This document shows positions 1 to 10,540 of a stretch of 64,000 nucleotides of DNA, one piece after another (within the stretch, counting starts at the first letter, position 1; each line of letters starts with the position of its first letter). Below the pieces are notes generated by a model. The model worked only from the letters and a program-made list of their open reading frames with translations. It ran no database searches and was not told the DNA's origin. Both the position numbers and the translations under genes were made by a program. Source of the stretch: Oidiodendron maius Zn (lineage: Eukaryota > Ascomycota > Leotiomycetes > Myxotrichaceae); the NCBI GenBank assembly GCA_000827325.1, contig KN832884.1:98953-162952 (forward strand), read 5' to 3'.

Positions 1-404
1 TCTGGATCTGGGTAGGTAGCGCTCATGGAGTATGGAACGTGGCGATCAATCCAGTACAGACCGCGAGTAATAATTTCACTGCGACTAATCTTCCCGCCCA
101 TCGTGGATCCGCCACCACTACCGCTGCACTCGCCGGTGACCATACCGGTAGTACCAGTCTTCACATAGTAGTCCGCAACGTAGCAATCATCAGATGTCTT
201 GTCCCAGAGAGAGTCCCCATCAACAGTTGTGCCAGCGGTCTGGCATAAAATAGTAACCTCATGGCCCTTTGCATATGTCTTCTTCGATGCGTAGCTAGTA
301 CCTGGGCCAGAGCGGCAGTTGACATTGTCGCCAGAAATCGGGTATGTCTTGCAGAGCGCTGGGACAGCGACAGCGAGGGATAGAGCTAGGATTTGAAGCT
401 TCAT
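1..404 (-). CDS. Secreted SH3b / NlpC-P60-like protein (N-terminal part)
   Basis: The reading frame starts at the ATG on the minus strand at 404 and runs off the left edge, so only about 134 residues are visible. A hydrophobic signal peptide (MKLQILALSLAVAVPAL) is followed by a bacterial-type SH3 segment (VNCRSGPGTSYASKK) with several cysteines. A Gly/Ser linker comes next, and then the start of a second domain (SEIITRGLYWIDRHVPYS) that resembles the beginning of secreted fungal NlpC/P60-type cell-wall peptidase domains. The catalytic Cys/His would lie outside the window. If the assignment holds, the protein is an extracellular peptidoglycan hydrolase, a family thought to have reached fungi from bacteria. 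The domain assignment is by motif appearance; the catalytic half is not seen. Confidence 0.65.
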   Translation of the reverse strand, partial: MKLQILALSLAVAVPALCKTYPISGDNVNCRSGPGTSYASKKTYAKGHEVTILCQTAGTTVDGDSLWDKTSDDCYVADYYVKTGTTGMVTGECSGSGGGSTMGGKISRSEIITRGLYWIDRHVPYSMSATYPDP

Positions 405-506
405 GGTGATGATAGACTGGCCGCAATTTACTATATTTGTGTATGTGATTTGATAATGTATGAACTTGAGGGTGAGCACGGGTCAGGTTTACAGGTAACT
501 TTATAC

Positions 507-870
507 TGCTATATATACTTGTGACCAACTAAAGTAAATATAAATAAAAAGCCGCTAGATGTCTTACTACATGCCAAGGTAGGTCTCTTCCTGCAACCTC
601 ACGGCAATCTGCTTCAGATGGTCGCCGTGGGGCCGGTTTGTTGATGAGGGACTTACCTCGACCTGGACAGATAAGTTTAAATATATACTTGTAACCTAGA
701 GTAAGTATCAAAAAGGGCTTGGATGCCAACCTTTTTCCTGCAATATCACGGGCGACTGCTTCAGGTAATCTCCGGGCCGCTTGTGTGGACTGGACAAGTA
801 GGAGTTAGCGTCGGGTAACAGCCACGACCTAAGAATATATAGATATCTAAAAATAGAAGGCTCTACGAAG
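507..870. repeat. Degenerate tandem repeat, about 170 bp period
   Basis: The block starting ATATATACTTGTGACC at 511 is matched by ATATATACTTGTAACC at 681, followed in both by an A-rich run. Further on, CTGCAACCTCACGGCAATCT (591) corresponds to CTGCAATATCACGGGCGACT (738), each followed by GCTTCAG. A shorter third start (ATATATAGATATCT) lies near 835. The copies are diverged, with indels. The rest of 405-1574 shows no gene I can support. Confidence 0.5.
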
Positions 871-1574
871 TACGAAACGCCTGACCTCATGAAATGTTAC
901 TGTAGATTTGTGTAAGTGAAATCTATTTTGCAAAATGATCTAGCTATGTGAATGTTTAAGAAACGATAGTAGCATCAACAACAACACGTTCCCTCATCCT
1001 GCTCGCGGCACCGGAAGAGTCTGGCAGTCAATCGAGCCGTATTTCTCCGCGAGACGATACTCTAGGTCCATCGTCGTCTTGGCGGATGGAGCAGACAGTC
1101 TCAAAGCACAAAACTCTGTTTGAGGACAGTAAACTTATTGTTTGCAGAATTGTCAATGCGCACATCTAGGAACTACGATCTTCAAACAACTGTACACAAA
1201 CGTCGTGCATCTTCTCTCGCTACGCTATAGGAGTGAATGCCAACATCTGAGAACCGCCATCATCCGATCAGGTACACACCGCAATATGAGTTCAGACAGC
1301 CGGTATATTCTCACCAGATGACAATACCCCCTCCCCTAACAATCACGCCTTCGACATATGCGTAGGTCATCGTTCCGTAGTTTTCGCTCTGTATTGTTGC
1401 GCCCCTTCACAATACGAATTTTAGAGCCTACTTACAATAGCATACCCTCATTTGCTCTCCACAGAATCTATAGACATGTCCCTTCCTACATGTAAATTTC
1501 TAGCCGCCAGGGAGACCATATCACTAGGTCCGCACATTTAACATTTTAGTTTAACTTACACTCCCACCTTTGGG

Positions 1575-1975
1575 ATGGTGGTTGAGTGCAAGGGGAAATT
1601 ATTAGCAGGCGCTCTTTCTCGTATGTATACTCACGAACCAGTCCCACTACTGCTTCAAGAATTAGAGCATTTTATCCCACCGAGAATATCTTACTATGCG
1701 ACAACAGGAGGCATAACCGTTCTCTATGAACTCCTACTCCAACACCCCAGGTGGATCCCTGGCATCCTCTCCAGCGGTCGCATTCTGTATGGATGGAGTC
1801 AAAATCCGAGACTCTTTGCCCTCATGGAGGACGGCTGATATGCAAAGACACTATACTTCTAAGCCAACTCTACAGCTCGGCCTTCCACCCTGGGTGTGAA
1901 GTAGGCACTGACCCTACCGAGTTTACAAGGTCACGTATTGATTACATTCTAGCTTGTAGGCGTCGCTCTGAATGA
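1575..1975 (+). pseudogene. Possible gene remnant, two overlapping frames
   Basis: Two overlapping plus-strand frames (1575-1838 and 1751-1975) each look protein-like in parts, for example PPRISYYATTGGITVLYELL in the first and WMESKSETLCPHGGRLICKD in the second. They would make continuous sense if joined by a frameshift around 1740-1780. No family is recognised. It could be a decayed gene or chance open frames. Confidence 0.2.
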
Positions 1976-2435
1976 CAGTGCCGTCTTGTCAGCTGAAGGC
2001 ATTCACACTCATTATGCTCGATGAGAATGGAGAGGACAAAATGAATACATCCGAGCCTCTTATTTTTCACCACCAAAATATTTTTACAAAGCGATTCAGA
2101 GTAGATTTCCTTTCAAGAATACAAAAGCGGGTGCCAGGGGTTTGTGTTTATATCGTATCTTGGAATTGTTGTTCGACTCGACCTCCGTTTGCTTAAAGTT
2201 CTGGGTAAAGGATCTCGTCAAGATGGTTTGTTGTTGCCTCGCTCAAAGATCGATTTAATTGCGGCCTCGCAAAGGCAGGTCGAACTAAGCTGCTCCTGTC
2301 TAGTAGCTATCTGTTGAAGATGGGCTTACTAAAATTCCGTCGAATCTAGCTCCTCCCAGTCCCAGATTGCCCATAGACCCTTTTACTGCCGATCTAGCCA
2401 TGCTTCATTACTGACGGTAATCCCCGGCTGCCGGC

Positions 2436-2957
2436 ATGGATCATCTAGAGGCTGACGTGAGTCTGTCTGTGCAGAAATTTCAAAAGAGAAAAAGCTTATG
2501 GAAGCAGGACGCAGAGAACTTCGAGGCTGATTATGCGCTTGGGGAGAACGAGTGCATATCAATAGACAAGATGTTGCAGAATCTAAAGGCTAAATACAGG
2601 AAAGACGAGGAGGCTGATGGGGCCGATAGTGACCTCAACGAGCGAACCTCTATTTTCAGTGAGGTTATGAGATACAAGAAAGAGAACGGAGGTTACTATC
2701 ACAATCGGCTATTGAATATGTTGGATACGGCGAGTAGTTATGGGCAGGCACATTTTACGCGGGTGTTAGGGCGGAGTCCGCAGGAGTATTCAGTGTTGAA
2801 TAAAAAGGTTAGATTGCAGTTGAAGGATCGGAGTTTGCGGCTCTATTCGGATCTGTATGTCTTCCCCTCGTCGTGGAATGTTGGATTTGTACTAACGGAG
2901 GAGACAACTAGGACACGGTTTATGGTCGCAAACCAAGCTTCCCGATATAGTGCCTGA
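2436..2957 (+). CDS. Hypothetical protein, 173 aa
   Basis: This is a single open frame of 173 residues beginning with an ATG. The N-terminal half is charged and helix-prone (VSLSVQKFQKRKSLWKQDAE, then an acidic stretch DEEADGADSDLNE). The C-terminal half is mixed. No signal peptide, membrane segment or known motif is visible, and no family is recognised. The upstream 1976-2435 shows only short frames. It may be a fragment of a larger fungal protein. Confidence 0.4.
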   Translation: MDHLEADVSLSVQKFQKRKSLWKQDAENFEADYALGENECISIDKMLQNLKAKYRKDEEADGADSDLNERTSIFSEVMRYKKENGGYYHNRLLNMLDTASSYGQAHFTRVLGRSPQEYSVLNKKVRLQLKDRSLRLYSDLYVFPSSWNVGFVLTEETTRTRFMVANQASRYSA

Positions 2958-3039
2958 AGCAGAAGCGAGATAATGAAGAGAAACCTCGATTAGATTCTTA
3001 ACATACATATCTAGTAACTTGCTCGTAAACCCAAAGTGG

Positions 3040-4886
3040 TTACTTGAAAATAACACGAACACCTTTGCTCTTCAAGTCAGCTTGCGGCAGGAAGAGATCA
3101 TGCTTGATATCCACATCCGCTCTGGTCGTCTCAAACAACTCCTGATTTTCGTACCGCCTAAAGACCGTGGCGATTGCCAGCTGGAGTTCCGCCTTGGCAA
3201 GCCTAGGTAGAATATATCAGTAAACTCTAAGGCTCATGCAAGATTAGGGAACCTACTGCATCCCAACACACTGCCTAGATCCCTTTGAAAATGAGACCAG
3301 GTATCTATCGAGGGGCGGAGCACCTTTTGGGCGTTTTTCGAGCCAGCGCTCAGGCTTGAACTTGATTGCCTCAGGGAAGATGGTTTCGTTATGGTGGATA
3401 TGGACGGACGTCATGCCTACTGGGGTCTTGATAGATTGTTAGCAAGTGGGAGCTGGAAAGATGTGGGACTTACGCCAGCTGGTATTTCGTATTGTTGGAA
3501 TTTCATGGTATCGGTTGGATGAATGCGTGGAGAGCGAGTACTGATGCCGTAGGAGAATCTAAATGAATTTAGAAAGGGTACTGCTCGGTTTATCTGTGTA
3601 TAGAACTTACCTCAGGCCTTCGTTCAGAACTGCATTCTGCAAGATTATTAGCGACACTACTTCCCTTTTGTACGAGCGCAGAACTTACAAGATACGGCAG
3701 TTGTTCGACGACCCGCAACTCAATAGGATCATACTTGTTCGGCAGAGCTTCCTGGAGTTCAGCTTGAAGTTTCCTGAGAATTTTTGGGTTATCTAAGAGA
3801 TGAAAATGTATAATAGTGAGCGCATTGCCTGTCGTATCTGCTCCGGCGCCAATAGTAACTTGCGCTTCCTGCCACAGGCGCTCAAAAGTCTTCTCCTCCG
3901 GGGGAAGATCGGATTCTAGAATCTCATGAAAGATCGTCTTCTCGAGGCCTAGGGCTTCATACTCCTTGTCTGCTTTGTAAACACCGTTCATGACATCACG
4001 GGTTTCTTGTTGGGTTAGCTAGGATAAATTAGCTTGGTTCATGTCGAGAGGGTTAGGCGGAATAAACCTTCTGAGACTCCAGTAGAAGAAGCATGCCAAC
4101 ACTCATAGCGCCCACAACGCTGGAAGGAAGGGCGCGAATAACAGAGAAGAGCCATGGAAACTGTTTCATTGTATGCCCTGCTGCAGCTATCGCCTTGACC
4201 GTCTCTACCCACACGGGAGAGAAATCAGGACTGTCCAAGAGATGCCGGTTGTGATTCAAAACGATCAGAGTGACGATGTCTGTAGCTAGACATGAGTACA
4301 CTAGACGTATTGGCATTGGTTTGCCCGACGTCCGAAACTCTTCAATGCGGTTGCAAAACTTGTCAATCATATAGGTGAGCATAGGCTGGATGCGTGTCAC
4401 CGCCTGCTTCGAGAGGAAAGAGTTCAGGGCACCTCGTCGTATTCGGTGGTGTCTGTGACCCGCCGTTCCAAAGCTAGAGCCCGGGAGTTGGAACTGGCTA
4501 AGATAGTATTCAGACTTATCGCGCGGCTCGTGCTGGGAGTAAAGCGTCTCATAGTAGTCAGGCTCATCAATGTGGAGCTCATTTGGGCTGATTCGAATAA
4601 TAGGTCCTAAGGATTCGATTAGTCGTCTGTTCAATAAAATTAGTCTGCGCATACCATATTTCTTGTGGAGCTCTTTTATCTTGAAGGTATAACGTCCTTG
4701 CAAGATCACATCGTAATAAAACTCGTACCACAAGGTTGCAGCTGCGAGCTTGGGACCAGGGAATTGGGAAAGAGGACCAAAGTAAACGCTATATATCCTG
4801 CGAGAAATAAAGGTGACTAAAATAGCGGATACAAATGCAACGGAGATGCTCTGCGGAGAGCTAATGATATTTGAGAGTAAGGCCAT
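3040..4886 (-). CDS. Cytochrome P450 monooxygenase
   Basis: This is a microsomal P450 on the minus strand, reconstructed as seven exons. The chosen start (ATG at 4886) gives an N-terminal membrane anchor (MALLSNIISSPQSISVAFVS) followed by the proline hinge SQFPGPKLAAATLWYEFYYD. The first intron (GTATGC...CTTAG, 48 nt) joins HKKYG to PIIRISPNELHIDEP. Later exons carry the I-helix GAGADTTG, the ExxR motif in NAVLNEGLR, the PERW meander motif, and the haem-binding loop FSKGSRQCVG. The last exon ends KSKGVRVIFK with a stop at 3040-3042. All introns have GT/AG borders and keep frame, so the gene looks functional. The overall pattern resembles fungal P450s of the trichodiene-oxygenase/benzoate-hydroxylase-like groups, but the substrate cannot be told. 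No other secondary-metabolism gene is adjacent. An upstream in-frame ATG at 4934 is the alternative start. Confidence 0.9.
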
Positions 4887-5099
4887 CTGGGCGCGGGCTT
4901 TTATGAAAAGGAAGCTGGGGAATTTCCGCACCACGTTTCACGTAACCCCACCTTTGTGAATGCACACCTCATGCGACCTGGCTTAGCTAATGTGCATTAG
5001 TAGGATAATACCACGATAGCCTTGGGAACCATGAGAGCCTATCACTGATAGCGGCCATGTCTATAGCCAGAGTGTAAGCGGCGATAGGAGACGTCCGCA

Positions 5100-7139
5100 A
5101 TGGAACCCGGCCTGCGCTTTTCATCAATCAATCGGCTGGATCATCTTGGGGCGGACTCAGAGCCTAGCGTTGTTACGGATCTCGGAGAATATCTGTATGA
5201 GACGAGCGACTATATTTTTCAGCAGACTGCAACTGCCCTTTCACTCCCTATTCATTACGATGGCTCCGAAGGGCCTTTGCAGGCCCGACTTTTCAAAGAG
5301 AGTGAGAAGACTCGGAAAAACATGGGCCTGGTAGATCGAGAAAACACAGGCTTTGTTCCAAAGCTGGAGCAACCCAGAATCATGACGGAGAGTTTGGTCG
5401 CTGAAGAGCTCTCAAAAATCGTGAAGAATCTAGAAGAGTATGCGTCAAATATTTGCGGCTGTCTCACTCAGGACCGAGACATGGGGGAAAGTCACGAACA
5501 GAGGGGCAAGACTTTTCGCAAAATCTTTGCCACCCTACTCTTAATTGAGTTGCCTGGTGAAATCAGAAGGTTCATCGAGGAAGGAGTGTGCGATGCAGAT
5601 CTCCCTCTAATGAAATCTGACGAGACTGGACAGAGTGCCAGAACTTTTTCTCTATACCGCAAAACGGCTCCCGGTGTTAGGATGAAGTGCTTCGAAGGAT
5701 GGAAGCGTTCAACTTTGGAGCAATTTGAAAAATACCAATGGAAGCTTGTGTCGCCTTTCTTCTCTCGGGGTGAGGATGACAACACAATGCACTGGCTCTT
5801 TCAGGATGAGGTGATATTGCCTTTCACACACCAGGAGTATGCACATAGTGGAGCACATGGAAAAGACTTCAAGGTCAAAATACACCCCGAACACCATGGC
5901 TTCCACGAGAACAAGGTCAGTCTCCCTCGCGTTCTTGATGATACTGCCCAATATAGTTGCAGATTCGTGTCTTCCCACCTCCAGGATACAAGTGCGGGGG
6001 AATATTTTGCGGTCAAGTAATTATTTGGTACGGAAAAAGAATTTCGACAGGAATTCCGCATGCTGAGGAGGCTGAGCCATGCTCACTTGATCTCCCTCTT
6101 GGCAACGTACCAATACGGCGGACACTTCCACCTGATCTTCCCTTGGGCAGAGTGCGATCTACGTACGTACTGGGAGACCAAAAATCCGAACCCGCCTCAT
6201 GATATTGACACCCTGTTGTGGATGGCGCGGCAATGTGAAGGCATTGCGGAAGGTCTTGACCGTATCCACCACCACGAAACGAGTTCCATGAGTTCGATCA
6301 TTCTTGACTTCTCTGACGGAGATTTGATGCGATCTCCCTGGACTCCGATGACTCCGAGTCTAATGAACCCGGGGCCTGGTCGACGATCCAGCGTAGCGAA
6401 GCCACGAGCGTCCCGTATAGTCTTCGGCCGGCACGGCGATATCAAGCCTACCAACCTGCTCTGGTTCCCCGACCCCACAGACAGTAACGGCAAGGGGACT
6501 ATCAAGATCTGTGACTTTGGGGCCGGTGAATTCAGCACAGATGCCTCCTCACCATCGTCATCAGATTCCATTTCCCACACCCCTCCGTATCGACCACCAG
6601 AAAGTGATCTCCCCGATTTTACCGTAACTAACTCTTATGATGTTTGGACGCTTGGCTGTCTATATTTTGAGTTTATTACTTGGTTTATGGGGGGGTTCAA
6701 CCTGGTAGAGGACTTCAAAACTCATCGGGGAACTCTTCAAGCGGTCCGTGTCGAACCAATGCCTTCTTCGAGATATTAAGGGACCCGGAATCGCATGAAG
6801 TCATCGAACCTCAGCAAGCAAGAGTCAAGCCGGCAGTCTCGGAAGTAAGTTTCAGCTTCATCCCTGTTGTCGAAGTAGATTTTGCATAGCTAACTTCTCC
6901 AGTCCATTCAAAAATTGCGGGATCATTCCAGACACTCCGAATTTTTTGAGAATTTCCTGGACATGATTCAGAACAGAATATTGATCATCAACCCCAACCG
7001 AATGAGCTGCCATCATGTATATATGGAACTGGGCGGCTGGATCGAGAACTGTGAAGTGTATCCTGCGTACGCTTTAGGGCCGTTTCGTCCCAATAGAGCA
7101 GGTCAACGTCTCCGTCACGCTCATGTGTGGGTGTCCTGA
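5100..7139 (+). pseudogene. Protein kinase-like gene with nonsense codon and frameshift
   Basis: The N-terminal 300 residues (from ATG 5100) form an unrecognised helical region and lead into the kinase small lobe at SAGEYFAVK, the VAIK-type lysine. A TAA stop follows at 6018-6020. The same frame continues immediately with FRQEFRMLRRLSHAHLISLL, which is clear kinase sequence. It then shows the catalytic loop HGDIKPTNLLWF, the DFG region KICDFGAGEF, and PYRPPE / DVWTLGCLYFEF. Around 6735-6760 the frame is lost a second time. Kinase-like sequence resumes in another frame (NAFFEILRDPESHEVIEP). After a GT/AG intron at 6845-6902 it continues as the final exon to the stop at 7137-7139. With one nonsense codon and one frameshift it is most simply a recent pseudogene of a fungal Ser/Thr kinase of the HGDxKPxN type. 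Confidence 0.75.
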
Positions 7140-7337
7140 GAGATTTGAGGATGGTTTAAATGCTACCCAAGCTATGGTTCTGCTGGTATTCTACGGTCAG
7201 ATGAATAACCGTGCTTTATTGGAAATGTACAGTAGGTTACAAGTATTATCAAGATAGGTACAGAATGCGCAACTCGCTTATCCAATTGTCTGTACACTTG
7301 TTTCGCCTGATTTCTTTCAATCATAAGCCGAATTTGC

Positions 7338-8541
7338 TTAGACTACTAGTGTCAGCAGACCTGGTTGGTAAGGTAGGAGGTTGTAGGAGCCGCCAGAGGT
7401 AGTAGATCGTCCCTGGTAGAGGAACTGCAGGTTACACGGATTAATAGTCATGGTCTGGTCAGGGTTGCTCCGAACCAGATCGCCGCTGCTGATATCGTTG
7501 GTCCAGGTGGCGCCACTGTTAGCCTTACCGGCGAATGGCGCTGACTCGCTGGTGGCCTGCGGTGTCCACGAACCGCCAAGACTGGTGGCCGTGAAGGAGC
7601 GGAAGTACCGGCCGTTGGCTCCAATCGCCTCGACAATCATGAGGTATTGGTTCTGGCCTTGGACGGTGTAAACCTCTACCGCTTCAAACAGGTTGTCGGT
7701 CGAGTCGCTCAGGACAACCGTCGATGATGTACCGAAATTGCCAGGGAAGTTTCCGATAGGCATACTGGCCCGGTAGATCATACCATCATCTCCGGCAAAG
7801 AACAAGTACATGGTCGTGCTGTCGCCGATGACGGTCTGGTCAATGCAGCCCGTACTGGAGCCGGAGATAGTTCCAGAGAAGAGCGGCTGCGGCGCTGACC
7901 ATCCATTCGCATTGGTAGGATCACTGGACGTCATGTAGGAGAATGCTGTCGAACCCCATTGATATGCGAGAACCCAGATGCTCTTCGGAGCAAAGTAGAA
8001 GACGGTAGGCGCCACCGTACCCGTATTCATCATGTTCTGACTTGCCGAGGCCATTTCAGACCAGTCCGTGAAGAGTCCAAAGTTCATGGAGCCATAGCTC
8101 CCTCCCGTGTTGACGTCGGACCCGTACACGAGATGTTGACCGTTGTAGACGACATTGGTGAAGTCCTTGAGAGAGACATATCCCGATTTGGGGCTAGCCA
8201 GCGGGCCGGTCGATGTCCAAGTGTACTTCGATGGAAGAGGGCATGTGGTTGAGGATGCTGCCGAGGTTGAACTTGCTGGAGATGAGCTAGCTGGAGATGA
8301 GCTAGCTGAAGTTACTCCACCTCCAGTGCATGGAAGACATTGAGAATAGTAAGGATTGGAATAGGTGCAGCACGACTCAGAAACGCATGTCGTTGCTCCA
8401 GTCCATCCAATTCCACCGCCTGGAAAAAATCATTAGATCGTTGGTAAAAGATGCATGGTTGCACTTACATTAACCCCAGATCGGCGATTGGCCAGATACA
8501 ACTGGCAAGACCACGAAGAACACTGTAGCAAAATAAATCAT
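7338..8541 (-). pseudogene. GH62 alpha-L-arabinofuranosidase with N-terminal CBM1, premature stop in exon 1
   Basis: This is a secreted plant-biomass enzyme that would remove arabinose side chains from xylan. Exon 1 (8541-8469) encodes a signal peptide (MIYFATVFFVVLPVVSG) and the first residues of a cellulose-binding CBM1 (QSPIWG). The next codon should be Gln of the usual GQCGG motif but is TAA (8470-8472), directly before the GTAAGT donor at 8468. After the intron (8420-8468) the frame is open to 7338. It carries the rest of CBM1 ([19 protein letters not shown]), a Ser/Pro linker with a duplicated ASSSP unit, and a complete GH62 domain. That domain includes the SLKDF aspartate, [10 protein letters not shown], and NLFEAVEVY with the acid glutamate. 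The ancestral protein is 384 residues. Use of an upstream donor (GTTAAT at 8474) would skip the stop in frame but also one CBM1 cysteine. The change CAA to TAA fits RIP. A sequencing error cannot be excluded. Confidence 0.85.
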
Positions 8542-9306
8542 TGTGGCGGATGACGGATACTAGGCTTGGCAGAGAACTGATACTGTTCGTGCTGAAGTTC
8601 ATGCCACATCTACTCCGTCTCGCTCTCCTCTATTTATATTGCTATTTGCGATCTGGAAAGACTGCAAGCTCTTGTCGGCGGTAAAATTACCCAGAGAGAG
8701 CATGAGAAGCAGCACATGCATATATTACTTCCACTGGCCTGCCTCAAACAGTAATAGGCTAAGTGAAGGAAAATCATCTTTTTCTATCCGCGCGGAACCT
8801 ATCCTACCGTGTTTGAATGTGGCTGCTAAGGCTAGGAGTCAAACGTCGAGGAGAATTGTACGGTTAAGAATTTTGGCTAAGTATATACATAGGAGTATTA
8901 GCGCACCTATCAGCTATATGGATTTGTGAGTTTAGTTCGTCTATCGGCTGCAACAGCCGCAAAGATTTGCCACTCAAGACGACGTCGTAGCTTATTGAGG
9001 TTTGGCGATGGCCGAGTTGCTATATAGCTGTTGAAGCTAATACTCAGCATTATGTTTGCCGGGTTAGTGATCCTGCCTGTCCTCTGCTCGGATTACGTAT
9101 GGCAAACTATCTTATGATATTTCTACAATTTTCCGCCCGGGCCTTTTATTTACCCGAATTGTCGGCTCACTTATGGCTGTGTCCTACACCGATTCACTCC
9201 TAGTCAGTAAAAGTAGATGCGTGATATACTTCGTAAGATTGTGAAGTAATACTTTAACGCAGGAAAGAAAGACTCATCTTGATTCAGATGACCACATGAC
9301 TAGCGG
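8542..9306. other. Intergenic, upstream of GH62; nothing recognised
   Basis: This is the promoter side of the GH62 gene. Short open frames occur, such as 8639-8929, but none shows a domain, signal peptide or intron structure that I can support. Confidence 0.4.
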
Positions 9307-10146
9307 TTGGCAGCTTCATCAGGTAGTACTTTAGGTAGTTGGTTAACCCTGTTGTGGCACGTGCAGTCGAGGACGAAAGAAGAAGAAGCCATTCCTGGGT
9401 CGTCACAGTATATTCTAGATGGACTAGAGAATGAGAGGGCAGAAACGGTGCATGAGGCCCTTAAGCCTCCTCATGAGCTTGTTGGTGGCTGTCGTTGGAT
9501 TACTGTTAAAGAAGCACGACGCAGGATAAACGAGGCGTTGAAACCATACCAAGAGAAGATGGACAAGATTAGAGTTGCATTTGAGAGGTACGAGGGGTGG
9601 ATAGCGGAAGAGATAAAGACAAATATCCCAAAGAGAGACCGCCCCAATACTTCAGAATACTTCCGACTGAAACAAATGATCACCCGCTAATAGTATATGA
9701 GTAGCTGCCGAGTTCACTAACGTCATTTTTAAGAAAGGCGTCTTCTCACTCTAGAAATGGGCCTTTGTTGAAGGGCTCACTATCTACATAGCACTTGGCG
9801 GCCACAGCACATTGATGAGTCTATTCCATTAATCTTTCTTCTCTGTACTTTCCATTACTCCCATTTTCCACTCCGTTCGTTTAATACTTCACCAGCGAAC
9901 GACAATTCTCAAGGTATGCGTGAAGTATTTAATATGATGAACGTAGTTTTCATCGCAACCCTCAAAATGCTTCACAAATCTAACCTTATTGGCCCCGCAT
10001 TACCACTCCTTAATGACATAGGGGTAATGACATTGTTCTTCCTTGACTTTATGATTAACACAGCCTCTGATCTCGATATCGAGTGGGTGCATGAGATCTT
10101 TGGAAGGTGGACGCTGATTATATGGAAAATAGTATCTGAAGTTTAA
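9307..10146 (+). other. Possible hypothetical exons
   Basis: Two plus-strand frames here look protein-like without being recognisable. 9307-9690 has no ATG at its start and is strongly charged (ITVKEARRRINEALKPYQEK, then FERYEGWIAEEIKTN). 9916-10146 is more hydrophobic (NDIGVMTLFFLDFMINTASD). They could be exons of one unidentified gene or fragments of a decayed one. No convincing splice pair connecting them was found. Confidence 0.2.
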
Positions 10147-10239
10147 GAGACATAATCGTGGTGGCCATCTGTACGACATTACCAAGATGTCTAAGGAGGA
10201 GAACGCGCAGTATACCTTTTGTTGACTAGATTGAGGCCT

Positions 10240-10540
10240 CAAGGAGACCTGATGCTATAGCAGAACTCGACTATAAAAACTACTAGGCAAACCTTAGTCC
10301 GTAACTACAATTAGCTATAAATCGGAACCTCTATTAATAATACTAGACACTTTACCTATAATAAACTAGAGTCTTATGACCGCCTTTAGTACTAAGTAGG
10401 GCTCTTCTAGCTTTAAAAGACTAGACTTCAAACTAGTATTTATAAATTTAATATTACCTACATTAAAGTATTTAAGGACTTTTTGTAATATTATTAATAT
10501 TTTTATATACTACATTAAAATTCTCTGGTTATAGCTCCCA
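10240..10540. repeat. AT-rich, TpA-rich relic, probably RIP-degraded
   Basis: The stretch is very rich in TAG, TAT, CTA and AAT words and has stops in all frames, in contrast to the flanking DNA. This composition is typical of an old repeat copy degraded by RIP. The original element is not identifiable by eye. The region up to 12485 has only short unconvincing frames (for example 11410-11746 on either strand). Confidence 0.3.

Noticed and set aside
6018-6020. Stop codon in the kinase as an A-to-I RNA-editing site
   Set aside because: Editing in filamentous ascomycetes restores UAG to UGG. Here the codon is TAA, and a second frameshift lies downstream, so pseudogenisation explains the data better.
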